A stretch of 64,000 nt of DNA from Branchipolynoe longqiensis (lineage: Eukaryota; Annelida; Polychaeta; Phyllodocida; Polynoidae). The stretch's first letter is position 1. Every line of letters begins with the position of its first letter. This document shows positions 22,276-32,378 of this stretch, piece by piece. The notes under the pieces were generated by a model. The model worked only from the letters and a program-made list of their open reading frames with translations. It was not told where the DNA came from and made no database searches. The stretch is from the NCBI GenBank assembly GCA_030323885.1, contig CM059196.1, positions 40,190,535-40,254,534 on the forward strand. The letters are read 5' to 3'. A program made the translations under genes and the position numbers.

Positions 22276-22310
22276 CATACACGATGTTTACAAACATTGA
22301 AATAGGTCTA

Positions 22311-22483
22311 TTAGAATAGGGCAAGGACTGGTTCACTCACTGTCAGTATAATGTGACGGTCATGGTCTTCCAGTTGGGCAGCACTATAAAGTCGCCATGA
22401 ATGTGCACTGTCACAAGTCGGTACCCGTCCTGATATGACCTAAGATGTTGCTAGGACGTAAAACAACAACAAACAAACAAACC
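22311..22483 (+). mobile_element. SINE body and tail
   Basis: From TAGAATAGGGCAAGGACTGG to AAACAACAACAAACAAACAAACC; head absent and part of the core deleted around 22360. Confidence 0.75.
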
Positions 22484-22626
22484 TATATCTATAGTGCTAG
22501 TCTGGTGTACCATGGTGAGACACTCCCCCACCCCCACGCCCCACCCATCCACTCATTGGACCACATTACCACGTGGACGATCCTCTTCATTATCCTGGTT
22601 ACTGTACTGCTCAAAGTCTTCTCCCC

Positions 22627-22680
22627 CTTCCCCTCACCCCCCCCCCCCCCACCACCACCACCACCACCACCACCACCCGA
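22627..22680. repeat. poly-C and CCA microsatellite
   Basis: A run of about 12 C residues followed by roughly nine CCA/CAC triplets. Confidence 0.85.
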
Positions 22681-22732
22681 ATGCCCTGCTGACTGCTTCA
22701 ACCTTGGCCAGGCTGAGTTAAACCAATGACTT

Positions 22733-23035
22733 TACAAAAGTGACACCTGCCGATGTGTTGCCTGGTGCTCAGCAATATCAGGACAGCGCCAGGCCTGATT
22801 GGCTCAGTTTCAAGAGGACGCAACATTACGTAATATCGGGTCATGCTGTTGGTTGGTGACATGGTATTCCCTGTGAACCAGCACTATGAAGTCACTATGA
22901 GTGCTCACTCGGTTCCTATCCTGATATGATCACAGATGTTGCCACACCGTTAAGCCCTATCTATCATTATAGAAAACACATTGCTTGCTGTCTTTTCCCA
23001 TCCTGATATGATCTCAGATTTTGCTAGGACATTAT
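22733..23035 (+). mobile_element. decayed SINE, two tails
   Basis: CCTGGTGCTCAGCAATATCAGGACAG and TGATTGGCTCAG follow the SINE body order. Tails appear at 22918 (ATCCTGATATGATCACAGATG) and 22994 (ATCCTGATATGATCTCAGATT), pointing to a duplication of the 3' end. Confidence 0.5.
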
Positions 23036-23139
23036 GCCCCAACTATTTTGACAAAGAACCCATTGCTTGCTGTTTGGCTCTCTGACCACCTTGCCCATTG
23101 CTCAATTCACCACCTTTTTACTGTCACACTCATTGCAGT

Positions 23140-23760
23140 ATTCAACGAAACACTCACCGACTCCTCCAATAACTGTCACACCGACTGGTCCAACTACTGT
23201 CATGCTGAGTGCTTCAACTACTGTCACACCAACTACTCCAATAACTGTCACACTGACTGCTCATACAACTGTCACACGGACTGCTCCAACTGCTGTCACA
23301 CGGACTTCTTCAATAACTGTCACACTGACTGCTTCAACTATTGTCACACCAACTACTCCAAAAACTGTCACACTGACTGGTCCAACCACTGTCACACCGA
23401 CTGGTCCAATAACTGTCACACTGAGTGCTTCAACAACTATCACATTGACTGTTCCAACAACTATCACACCGACTGCTTCAACAAATATCACATTGACTGT
23501 TCCAACAACTGTCACACCGACTGCTTCAACGACTATTACATTGACTGTTCCAACAACTGTCACACCGACTGCTCCAAACAACTGTCACACCAACTGCCCC
23601 AACAACTGTCACACTGACTGCTCCACCAACTAACACACCCACTGCTCCACCAACTAACACACCCACATTTCCAACAACTATCACACCAACTGCTCTAACA
23701 ACTGTCACATCTCCTCTTCCAGCAACTGTCATACCGACTATTCCAACAAGTGTCATACTC
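23140..23760. repeat. 24-bp minisatellite, Thr/Asn-rich in two frames
   Basis: About 25 imperfect copies of a 24-base unit built on AACTGTCACACCGACTGCTCC. Because 24 is divisible by 3, each frame encodes an 8-residue repeat: NCHTDCSN-like in one, TVTPTAST-like in another. A Thr-rich secreted protein would look similar, but no flanking exon, signal peptide or splice pattern supports that, and more than one frame is equally open. Confidence 0.75.
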
Positions 23761-23799
23761 ACAGATCACACAACTGTCACTTACTGCTTTCACTACACT

Positions 23800-24240
23800 G
23801 CCCACCCTCCTTCACATTGCCTTTCATTTTCTACTTCCCTGCCCACTGCTCTCGCTAATACCCTGTCCACACCCTTTTCCAAACCTCTGCAAACCTCCTT
23901 GTCCACAGGCCTGTCCACACCCCTGCCCACTCCCTTCCCCACACCCCTGCTCGCATCCCTGTCCACTCCACTCCCCTCCCCACTGCCCTGTCCACTCCTT
24001 TCCCCACTTCTCTTCCCATTCCCTTCCCCACTCTCCTGCTCACATGCCTGTCCACGGCCCTGTCCACTCCCCTGCCAGTCCTCTCCTCACTCCCCACCCC
24101 ACACCCCGCACCCCTGCTCACACCCCTGTCCAGTGCCATATCCACTCCCCTCCCCACAACCCACACCCCTGCCTACTGCATCCCTCTGGCGTCAGCCCAA
24201 CTCACTACTGTTATTATGGCACTACTGCTAGTCCATAACC
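23800..24240. repeat. C-rich low-complexity block
   Basis: Irregular repeats of CCCCTGTCCACACCCCTGCC and CCCTTCCCCAC words. Long Pro/Ser/His-rich frames here are compositional. Confidence 0.75.
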
Positions 24241-24427
24241 ACCCTCTATCCACCCTACTTAGCTCGACATTCATGACACAATTCCGTATCCATAGAAACT
24301 ACCACCTCCCTTCCTCTACCTCCCTCATCCCACCAAACTGCCGCCAACATCCATGCCATTTCAGATGCACCTCGGCTTGCCCCAGCAGCAAAACGTCTTT
24401 TGTTTATTTTTACATTAATTGATTAAG

Positions 24428-24490
24428 CCTGGGGAATTTCGATCACGAACAATTGGTCTTCCTCATTCCACTGCTCCTTGCCCTATCGTC
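24428..24490 (-). mobile_element. SINE-C 3' module fragment
   Basis: CTGGGGAATTTCGATCACGAACAATTGGTCTTCCTCATTCCACTGCTCCTTGCCCTATC in the minus sense; matches 36214-36272 and 50640-50700. Confidence 0.55.
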
Positions 24491-24499
24491 GAGAAGGGT

Positions 24500-24993
24500 T
24501 TACAGCGAGGAAAGGAGGAAAAACGGGTGACCACTGTCACATATCGAGCATACCCTTGCAGGATGAGTTTCCCATTTTGTAAGTAATGATATTGTGTGAT
24601 TTAAACAGAAATTGATGTAGATAAATTTCAAATATACTTCAAACAGTATAATCTGTGCAAAAGATACATAATGTGTAAACAAGAACACGACCCGGGCGAT
24701 TTGGGTCAGCGGAGTTGCTAGAATTTCAAATCGAACACATCGAGTGGAGTTGACAAAAGCCCGTGCCATGTGCAAAACGACCAGTCAGGTCCTATGTGTT
24801 GATTTAATGCTTTTTTTTTTTAATAACTCAGATTGTCAGCTTCTACTATCATAAAATACTTTGAATCCTATTTTGCTGTACTGATATCGGTTATTGAAAA
24901 AAAATATTAAGTTTTAGATTAAGCTGTGGATAAATAATCTACCTCACTCAGTTCTCGTGAACATGAGAAGAGGAAAGTCCATTTCCGGCAAGT
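24500..24993. other. no recognised feature
   Basis: Unique-looking AT-rich sequence with an A run near 24896 and a T run near 24812. Confidence 0.35.
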
Positions 24994-25009
24994 TCAAACG
25001 GGTTCGACC

Positions 25010-25342
25010 AGACGGGATGGCCGAATCAGTTAGAGCGTCCGTCTCCCGTGCTGGTAGATCGTGGGGTCGAGTCCCGGTCGAGTCAAACCAATGACTTTAA
25101 AATTGATACTTGTCGCTTCCTAGCCAGGCGCTCGGCATTATTAGGATAGGGCAAGGACTGGTGTGGTCAGTGTCAGGATAATGTGACTGAGTGGGATACC
25201 AGGTCATGGTGCCGGCGGCCTGGTTTCCCAGTGGGACAGCACTATAAAGTCATCATGAGTGCGCACTGTCACAAGTCGGTACCCGTCCTGATATGACCTT
25301 AGATGTTGCTAGGATGTAAAACAACAACAAACAAACAAACAA
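25010..25342 (+). mobile_element. SINE-A, full length with 16-bp TSD
   Basis: Complete head, body, core and AACAAACAAACAA tail. The 16 bases TCAAACGGGTTCGACC occur at 24994-25009 and again at 25343-25358, a perfect target-site duplication. This fixes the element ends and shows insertion by target-primed reverse transcription. The B box is decayed (GGTCGAGTCCC). Confidence 0.9.
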
Positions 25343-25415
25343 TCAAACGGGTTCGACCGTGGCTGGTTGTCCCTCTCCGTTCAGCGCTGAATATGCTTAT
25401 GTGTCGTACTGTAAA

Positions 25416-25565
25416 GGCCCAGTCACATACACGTTAGTGGATGTAGTTGAACGTAGTGGAGGCTAACGTTGTTGAACGTACTGGCATCCGCACTTCTCCA
25501 GTACGTTCAACTACGTTAGCCTCCACTATGTTCAACTACGTCCACTAACATGTATGTGATTGGGC
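25416..25565. mobile_element. FB-D foldback, 150 bp, almost all palindrome
   Basis: GGCCCAGTCACATACACGTT at the left pairs with AACATGTATGTGATTGGGC at the right. Pairing continues through GTAGTTGAACGTAGTGGAGG / CCTCCACTATGTTCAACTAC to a loop near 25486-25496. Smallest and cleanest FB-D copy. Confidence 0.8.
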
Positions 25566-25631
25566 GATTAAGGTGCCAGGCTAGGCCGCGACAGGTATAC
25601 ATTTTTAAAGTAATTGGTTTGACTCAGCTGG

Positions 25632-26430
25632 GTGTAAAAATATACAGTCTTTCGGTCGTGATAGATGAGCTTGGAAGCATATCAATATCTCGGGCGACAG
25701 AGTTGGGGACCATTGTTATGTAATTACGAAGCAAAGAGTGCCCACTCGCTGTGTAACGTATAAATAACTGTGTGGAAATGTGGACCGGGCTTGCAGTATG
25801 ATGTCCGGATATTAAGATACGGGTATTAATTATAGAAATGTTCCCTCCATGCACCAGGAAGAGTGTAAATGGAGGAGGAGCATATATTAATGTTTATTGT
25901 AACTGTATGGCAACTACTTGTTACCACAGGACCGCTGGGTAAGCACACCCAGACATTCTGCATATATTAGGGACACCACCTGCACTGTGGTTGAGTGACA
26001 GGTGCCCCTCTTGCACGCCACCCCTCCCAGGCTGCAGAGGTGTCTGATTGGCTGGCTGTGTGAGCCCAGTCACCCTTGTACTTGTTGCACTTGCTGGACA
26101 CACACACTCACTCTAGAGATACAAAAAGAAGCAGTTCACCACTGAGCTGTGTAACACCCATAGGACTTAGGTTCAATGGGCTGTAGGCACTGAATTAGAC
26201 TTAACAAGCAGGAACCATGTGGGTCTGTGTGGCAGGTTGTAAGTGAGTCAGGGTGGCAGGTTGTAAGTGAGTCAGGGTGGCAGGTCACTAGTAGGTGAAC
26301 AAGAGTTGTAGCAATAAAGCTCAACATTATACCTGTCAATCTTGCGTGACTTCTCTTCCCTTTCTTTCTTATGAGTTGTTTTGGTATTTAGTGGGTGGAG
26401 ACTGGCAGACAGATGCCAGGATCCGCCTGA
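25632..26430 (+). mobile_element. R3 copy a: probable LTR-retroelement 3' end
   Basis: A purine-rich tract (AAATGGAGGAGGAGC, about 25868-25882) precedes a segment starting TGTTTATTGTAACTG (about 25890). That segment carries a polyadenylation-type AATAAAGC (26313) and ends in CTTATGAGTTGTTTTGG. This layout (polypurine tract, then a Pol II-like terminal segment) fits the 3' end and LTR of a retroelement. No coding domain is recognised in the short upstream part. Confidence 0.45.
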
Positions 26431-26786
26431 TAGTAGTGAGTATGAAGATGAGTAACTGAGATGGCCAGCAGTTATTCTTCATGGGGTTGAAGCCGTTCAA
26501 ATGGCACGACTTGCTACACGGGAAGCTGCACTCAACTTATTTGTTCATTCCATCTGCCGAAGCAATGCGATGTTATGGTTCTATACATACGCGCACCCTT
26601 ACATCTACCACATCAACCCCCATTCTTTCAGTACCTGCTTATACACCTTCTACCACACCACACACCACACACCCTTACCCCTCCACTTAACACAGGTACA
26701 CATATATACCTGGCATGCGGAGAACTCTACCCAAGACAATGTGGTGCCATGGAAACCTTATCTGTGATATTTGTCTCTTCCTATCT
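26431..26786. other. no recognised feature
   Basis: Contains a CACACCACACACC-rich stretch at 26650-26680; nothing else. Confidence 0.35.
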
Positions 26787-26998
26787 GTGCCGCTCGGCAT
26801 TTTTAGGATATGGTAAGGACTGACTGGTTGGCTCAGTGTCAGGATAATGTGACTGGATGGGATATCAGGTCATGGTTCTGGTAGCCTGGTCTCCAAGTGG
26901 GGCAGCACTATAAAGTCACCATGAGTGTACACTGTCACCAGTCGGTACCCGTCCTGATACGACCTTAGATGTTGCCAGGGCAAAACTCCAACAACTAA
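26787..26998 (+). mobile_element. SINE body and tail
   Basis: From TGCCGCTCGGCATTTTTAGG to CCAGGGCAAAACTCC and AACTAACCAACAACC; head absent. Confidence 0.75.
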
Positions 26999-27196
26999 CC
27001 AACAACCATCTGTCCTCTTGTACGTTTTCGCAGTAATTTAATCAAAAATTTCTCATGAATCAGGACTACATATCATGTAGCATATATATTTGGGTAATCT
27101 CTCTTTATGATCCGACCCACCACCTCATAGCTTGGTTGCAAATCCCTTTTGGATTCCACAAGTTCCAGTGTCAACTGGATATATTTACCTGCCATA

Positions 27197-27863
27197 TAGA
27201 CCTATTTCATATGACGTCAGCATCTGTATTTAGGTCAGTGTGCATGCTGCTTCGCTGCAGGACGACACACTGTCACACTGCAAACTCAATGGCTATGAGC
27301 AATCTTCATAGAGAAAAGGTGAAATATCTCTAAAACCACGCCACCTAGAAACAAACCGATTGGCACACATACAGAAAACATATTCAACGAAAAGTCTATA
27401 TTAAATTTATATGGTTAGGGTTCTGTATTTCTATTAATTTTGAATAAAATCAATGGCTTGCACTGCGTGTATCGGCAAACTCAATGCGTTGTCAATGGCC
27501 GTGAGCAATCTTCATAGAGAAAAGATGAAATATCTCTAAAACCATGCCACCTAGAAACAAACTGCTTGGAACACATACAGAAAACATCTTAAACGAAAAT
27601 ATTATATTAAATTTATACGGTATGGGTTTTGTATTTCTATTAATTTTTAATAAAATTGACGTGTTGCACTGCACATATCGGCAAACTCAACGCATTGTCA
27701 ATGGTCATGAGCAATCTTCATAGAGAAAAGGTGAAATATCTCTAAAACCATGCCACCTAGAAACAAACTGCTTGGAGTACATACAGAAAACATATTCAAC
27801 GAAAAGATTATATTAACTTTATACGGTTAGGGTTCTGTATTTCTATTAATTTTGAATAAAATC
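27197..27863 (+). repeat. R4 copy b, three tandem ~206-bp units
   Basis: The phrase CAATGG..(A/G)TGAGCAATCTTCATAGAG starts units at 27288, 27494 and 27699. Each unit carries AAATATCTCTAAAACC, CCACCTAGAAACAAAC and TTCTATTAATTTT.AATAAAAT. The third unit is cut by the FB-A element that follows. Confidence 0.75.
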
Positions 27864-28381
27864 AACGCGGTAACGTTAGGCGCGTGGCAGATGCGGCAGC
27901 AACACGTCAAGACACGCCAGCAACATGTCCAACGCATCGAGAAACGCTGGAGCAACGCCAATAGCGCGCCCACTACCCATCGATGGGACGTTACCGACGC
28001 GCCGATGGAACGGTCGCATTTTGGCGAAAAAAATGCCAACGTTAACCGACGTTGATCAATGTTCTGCCAGCGTTCCGCCGGCGCGCCGCCAACAGGTATC
28101 GACGGGTTGGTAACGCGTCTGTAACGCCCCCCCCCCAACCCGTCGGGGCGCGTCGAAAGTTTTGTGCAAGCACAAAACGATCGGCGCGACCCGACGTGTG
28201 CCGCCGGCCGCCGACGTGTCGATTCACACGTTGCTATCACTCAACGTGTACCGACGTGTACCGATGCGCCGGTAACGCGTTAGTAACGCGTCCCGACGTT
28301 TCGCCCAAAAACCCAACACGTCGGCACGCGTCGGCACGCGTCGACCCGCGTTGGGCAGAAACGTCGTAGTGTGACAGGGCC
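27864..28381. mobile_element. FB-A foldback, left end missing
   Basis: The right end (ACGTCGTAGTGTGACAGGGCC) is intact. The interior (AACACGTCAAGACACGCCAGC, TCGAAAGTTTTGTGCAAGC) follows the FB-A plan. The left GGCCCTGTCACA end is absent, replaced by R4 sequence. Long frames on both strands (for example 27827-28240 minus) come from the palindromic CG-rich words. Confidence 0.7.
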
Positions 28382-28657
28382 ATAACCTCTCAGGCAACAA
28401 GCCACATACACATGTAGGTGTGGATAGGGTGATGACATCAGGGAGTCTAGGTGGTGTAGCCTGGAATACAAGAGGTGTGGGTTCAGACCCTGCCTTAGGC
28501 ACAACATTTCCCATGTTCATTACTCCACAACAGTCCATATGTAGCCATTAACTCTGAAAGTGGTTGTGTGCATTCTCAAGTGTGGGTCTGGTTAACCACC
28601 AATGGCGGAGTCCTCAGTTGGAGATACCGGCGTACATTTGATGCCTCCCATTGTTGT
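28382..28657. repeat. relic of the tRNA-like unit flank
   Basis: GGTGATGACATCAGGGAGTCTAGGTGGTGTAGCCTGGAATACAAGAGGTGTGGGTTCAGACCC...TAGGCACAACATTTCCCATGTTCAT at 28429-28522 matches, in order, the tRNA-like unit of 55700-55800. It is strongly decayed (part of the D arm is missing), but the trailing CACAA.ATTTCCCAT.TTCAT is clear. Confidence 0.55.
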
Positions 28658-28990
28658 GGACCGGGCCCAGTGGCTGAATCGGAAGAGCGTTGGCCTCGCA
28701 TGTGGGAGGTCGGGAGTTCGGATTTTGACCGAGTCAAACCAATGACTTATAAAATGGATACTTGTCGCTTCCTAGCCTGGTGCTCGGCATTAATAGGATA
28801 GGGCAAGGACTAGTTAGCTCAGTGTCAGGATAATGTGACTGAGTGGGATATCGGGTCATGGTGCTGGCGGCCTGATTTCCCAGTGGGGCAGCATTGTAAA
28901 GTCGCCATGAATGTGCACTGTTACAAGTCGGTGCCCGTCTTGATATGAACTTAGATGTTGCCAGGACATAAACTCCAACAACCAACAAAC
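28658..28990 (+). mobile_element. SINE-B, full length, decayed
   Basis: Head CCCAGTGGCTGAATCGGAAGAGCG with GTCGGGAGTTCGGATTTTGACCGAGTC, full body and core, tail TGATATGAACTTAGATGTTG and AACAACCAACAAACC. Confidence 0.75.
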
Positions 28991-29210
28991 CCATTGTTGT
29001 GTACTGATGCATTAGTTCTGCCTTCCCTCGGGGCGTCTACACACGATGAGCCTTAATGGTGTGGGGTTATGTCAGACGGCGATGATGAACTCATCATTAT
29101 ACGGCACCATGACGAAGTGTGACACGTGAAGCCGTAACACCGAATGTAAGCTCTGAGAAGGGCTCATTTACACACTGCCTGATATATATTGCACTTGGTT
29201 TTATGGGATA

Positions 29211-29345
29211 ACCTCTCCCTAGATGGCCGAATTGGAAAGACCGCTGGCTGACTGGCTGGCTGACTTCCTGTGTAGGGCATCCGTGTGTTCATATCCAGGC
29301 CGAGTCAAGCCCACGACTTACAAAATTGTTGTTTGTCACTACCTT
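29211..29345 (+). mobile_element. SINE-B head, decayed
   Basis: TAGATGGCCGAATTGGAAAGA, an internal triplication of GGCTGACT, then GGCCGAGTCAAGCCCACGAC; the body is lost. Confidence 0.5.
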
Positions 29346-29378
29346 GCGTGTGAATATGAAGATTGGTTAGTTCTTATA

Positions 29379-29571
29379 TGATTGTTTTGTTTGTTTGTTG
29401 TTGTTTTACGTCCTAGCAACATCTAAGGTCATATCAGGACGGGTACCGACCTGTGACAGTGCGCACTCATGGCGACTTTATAGTGCTGTCCCACTGGGAA
29501 ACCAGGCCGCCGGCACCATGACCTGGTTTCCCACTCAGTCACATTATCCTGACACTGAGCACACCAGTTGT
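29379..29571 (-). mobile_element. SINE fragment (tail and core)
   Basis: GTTTGTTTGTTGTTGTTTTACG to CACTGAGCACACCAG, nearly identical to 8521-8704 and ending at the same core position. Confidence 0.75.
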
Positions 29572-29962
29572 TCTTATATGAATGAGTTAGGTATGGACGA
29601 TAATATAGTCACAAGGACAGTTGAAACCTGACTTCTGGCATTTTCCGTGATTCCCTAGTGACAATGCTAATTTTATGGATGGAAATCCGTGTTTTCGCGA
29701 AAATTCGCCGTTGGTGTAATAATCTAGACTTGACTTCCGCCTGTCTTTTTGTTGGAGACCACTTTCATCCCTGATCAGGATGATGCAATTAAGTAGGATA
29801 TCGGGGCATAGTTCCGGTGTAGAACGTTCAAAACACTGCCCCGTTCAAAACACTACTGTAGTGTTTTGAAGCAAAGTTCAAAACACTACCCCTACGTACA
29901 TTGAAAACACTACCCAAGTTCTAAACACTATCATGACACGCTGACCCTGCAGTATATGCTGA

Positions 29963-30245
29963 TAGTGCTGCAGCGTGTGCACCACATATTAGTATACACT
30001 GATAATTCCGCGGCGTTTGAAGCACGTATTAGTAGTATGAGCTGATAGTGCTGCAGTGTGTGCACCACATATTAGTATACACTGATAATTCCGCGGCGTT
30101 TGAAGCACGTATTAGTAGTATGCGTTGATAGTGCTGCAGCGTGTGCACCACATATTAGTATACACTGATAATTCCGCGGCGTTTGAAGCACGTATTAGTA
30201 GTATGAGCTGATAGCTCTGCAGCGTGTGCACCACATGTTGGTACG
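29963..30245. repeat. 83-bp tandem repeat, 3.4 copies
   Basis: Units begin at 29963, 30046, 30129 and 30212 with TAGTGCTGCAGCGTGTGCACC; the spacing is exactly 83. The fourth is partial. Near identity between units indicates recent expansion. Confidence 0.9.
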
Positions 30246-30261
30246 GTATACGCTGATGGTG

Positions 30262-30500
30262 CTGCGGCACCCTACTGCATACTGACCCACACTACTGCAT
30301 TCTTCCCGACCCTACTGCATTCTTCCCCACCCTACTGCATTCTTCCCCACCTCATTGGATACAGCCCCACCCTACTGCAAACTGCCCCACCTTACTCCAT
30401 ACTGCCCCACCCTACTGCATACTCCCTCACCCTACTGTACACTGCTCTATCCTAGTGCATTGTGCCCCACACTACTGTATGCTGCCCCATCCTTCTGCCT
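30262..30500. repeat. CCCTACTGCAT tandem repeat
   Basis: About 12 imperfect units of CTGCCCCACCCTACTGCATA, 18-20 bases each, also inside FB-H. Confidence 0.85.
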
Positions 30501-30782
30501 CACCCTACTACAAATGAAAATGAATATGCAGCAATTATACAAAAACATTTAGAGTAGTGTTTTGAACTTACGGATAGCGTCTTCAGTGTAGCAACAGTAG
30601 TGTTTTGAACCTACCTTCAACTCGGTTGAAAACATTACCATAGTGGTTTGAACCTAGGTTGAAAACACCAACATAGTGTTTTTGTGGGGTAGTGTTTTGA
30701 ACTTAGTATACCGGCAGCCAGGTCTCCCAGTTGGGCAGCACTATAAAGTCACTGTGTGTGCACACTTTCACAAGTCTGCACC

Positions 30783-31138
30783 CGTTTGTCTGTTGTTGTT
30801 TTATGTCCTAGCAACATCTAAGGTCATATTAGGATGGGTACCGACTTGTGACAGTACACACTCATGGCGACTTTATAGTGCTGCCCCACTGGCAAACCAG
30901 GCCACCAGCACCATGACCTGATATCCCACCCAGTCACATTATCCTTACACTGAGCCAACCAGTCCTTGCCCTATCCTAATAATGCTGAGCGCAGGCTTAG
31001 AAGCAACAAGTTAGTATCAATTTGTAAGTCATTGGTTTGACTCGACCAGGATTCGAACCCACAAACTAATGGGTTTGGATCTCCCGATCTCCCAAAACAG
31101 GAGACGGACGCTCTACTTATTCGGTCTCCCCGTCTGGT
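30783..31138 (-). mobile_element. SINE-A, full length, minus strand
   Basis: Tail TTGTCTGTTGTTGTTTTATG, core, TTGCCCTATCCTAATAATGC, GGTTTGACTCGACCAGGATTCGAACCC and head ending TCGGTCTCCCCGTCTGGTC. A short duplicated word in the B-box region (ACAAACTAATGGGTTTGGATC) interrupts the head. Confidence 0.8.
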
Positions 31139-31280
31139 CTGAGCTTAGATGTTGCTAAGACTTATAACCTCAACAAACAATTTATCCAATGTCATGCTGG
31201 TAACAGCATTAATTTTTATAGGCAATTAATATGTTGATATGTCCTTAGATTTTGCTAGGACGTGAAACCCCGATGTGTCA
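31139..31280 (+). mobile_element. two SINE tail fragments
   Basis: TGAGCTTAGATGTTGCTAAGAC at 31139-31165 and GATATGTCCTTAGATTTTGCTAGGACG at 31236-31262. Confidence 0.5.
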
Positions 31281-31487
31281 TATGAGCGTCATTTGGGGCG
31301 GTTCACCCTATAGGTATCCATGACGATATTGTGCTTTGGCAAGCTACGCGTTACAACAGAGAACACTGTTAGGGGCAGATAGAATTGTCATGAAAGATTT
31401 ATTTTGGCGAACATTTATTTATTCATCAGAATATACTTTTTTTTTCAGTGCTGAGCCACTATGCATTGAACAGAGAGGCGCTTACAT

Positions 31488-31697
31488 CAATTCAATGACT
31501 TACAAATTGATACGTATCACTTCCTAGCCAGATGCTTGGCATTGTTAGGATAGGGCAAGGACTGGTTTGTTCAGTGTCAGGATAATGTGACGGAGTGGCA
31601 TATCAGGTCATGGCCTGGTCTCCCAGTGGGACAGCACTATAAAGTTGATATGACCTTAGATGTTGCCAGGACGTAAAACCCCAACAAACAACCAACC
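31488..31697 (+). mobile_element. SINE body and tail
   Basis: From TTCAATGACTTACAAATTGATACG to AAAACCCCAACAAACAACC with part of the core deleted after CAGCACTATAAAGT. Confidence 0.75.
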
Positions 31698-31699
31698 TA

Positions 31700-32375
31700 A
31701 GATCAGCTTGGTATGCCAGGTTTTAATGCTTTAGTGAAGTGGGTCGCATGGTTGCCTGTGTTGGATATTTTCAGTATCAGATGCTGTTAGATGGTGAAAT
31801 AGTAAAAAAAAATTAATTAAAAGAAAAAATTGTTCGGGATTTCTTATTTTCTTTAATTGTTGGTGGAATATGGGGGGGGGGGGCAACTGGGTATTACAAA
31901 TTTCCTAGAGTGGGACTCGAACCAATGGTTCTGCCATTCCGTAACCTACCAGCCTAGCAGTGTCCTACCTGTGTGTGGCATTTCATCGGGGGAGGTGAGT
32001 GCAATTCACTACAGTACTAAATGTAATACTAGCCTTTGCATTTATTGTTGGCGTTGTGCCCAACATTGACGAATTGGTCTAGCTTAGCATATTAACCTAG
32101 GTGTGCCCAGCTTTAACTGCATTGACCAGACTTGATCAGATTGTCCAACCTGAAAGAAAGCAGGATAGTTGGTCCATACCTCTCTCCCCACAAACCAGAT
32201 TGTATGCTTTGTACAATGGTGAAAATGTTGATAACGTTGGATGACCCATAACTGGATAGACACAATCAATGCGCGATTTGAATTGGCTCGGGAATCACCT
32301 TTAAGTATTATTCGTAGGACAAAGCTCCCTACTCGGATAGCCCCGACTTGGGCACTAGACGGTTCGCAGCCGACA
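31700..32375. other. no recognised feature
   Basis: A poly-G run near 31870 and the phrase CTCGAACCAATGG..CTGCCATTCCGTAACCTACCAGCCTAG (31917-31955). Minus-strand frame 32084-32389 shows no domain. Confidence 0.35.
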
Positions 32376-32378
32376 CTG

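Larger units (their letters stand above)
29823..30711. mobile_element. FB-H foldback inside a SINE
   Basis: Left end TGTAGAACGTTCAAAACACTG and right end TAGTGTTTTGAACTTAGTATA are inverted, and GTTCAAAACACTAC words are repeated several times inward on each side. The interior holds two tandem arrays (83 bp and about 19 bp). CCGG flanks both ends, a possible 4-bp target duplication. Confidence 0.65.
29775..30782 (+). mobile_element. SINE split by FB-H insertion
   Basis: The left part (29775-29826: GATGCAATTAAGTAGGATATCGGGGCATAGTTCCGG) and the right part (30712-30782: CCGGCAGCCAGGTCTCCCAG, CACTATAAAGTCACTG) are adjacent pieces of the SINE core. CCGG occurs at both junctions. Confidence 0.65.

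Noticed and set aside
31437..31527. Possible splice acceptor (T-run then CAG) for an exon
   Set aside because: The following frame runs at once into a SINE body; no link to the exon at 19960.
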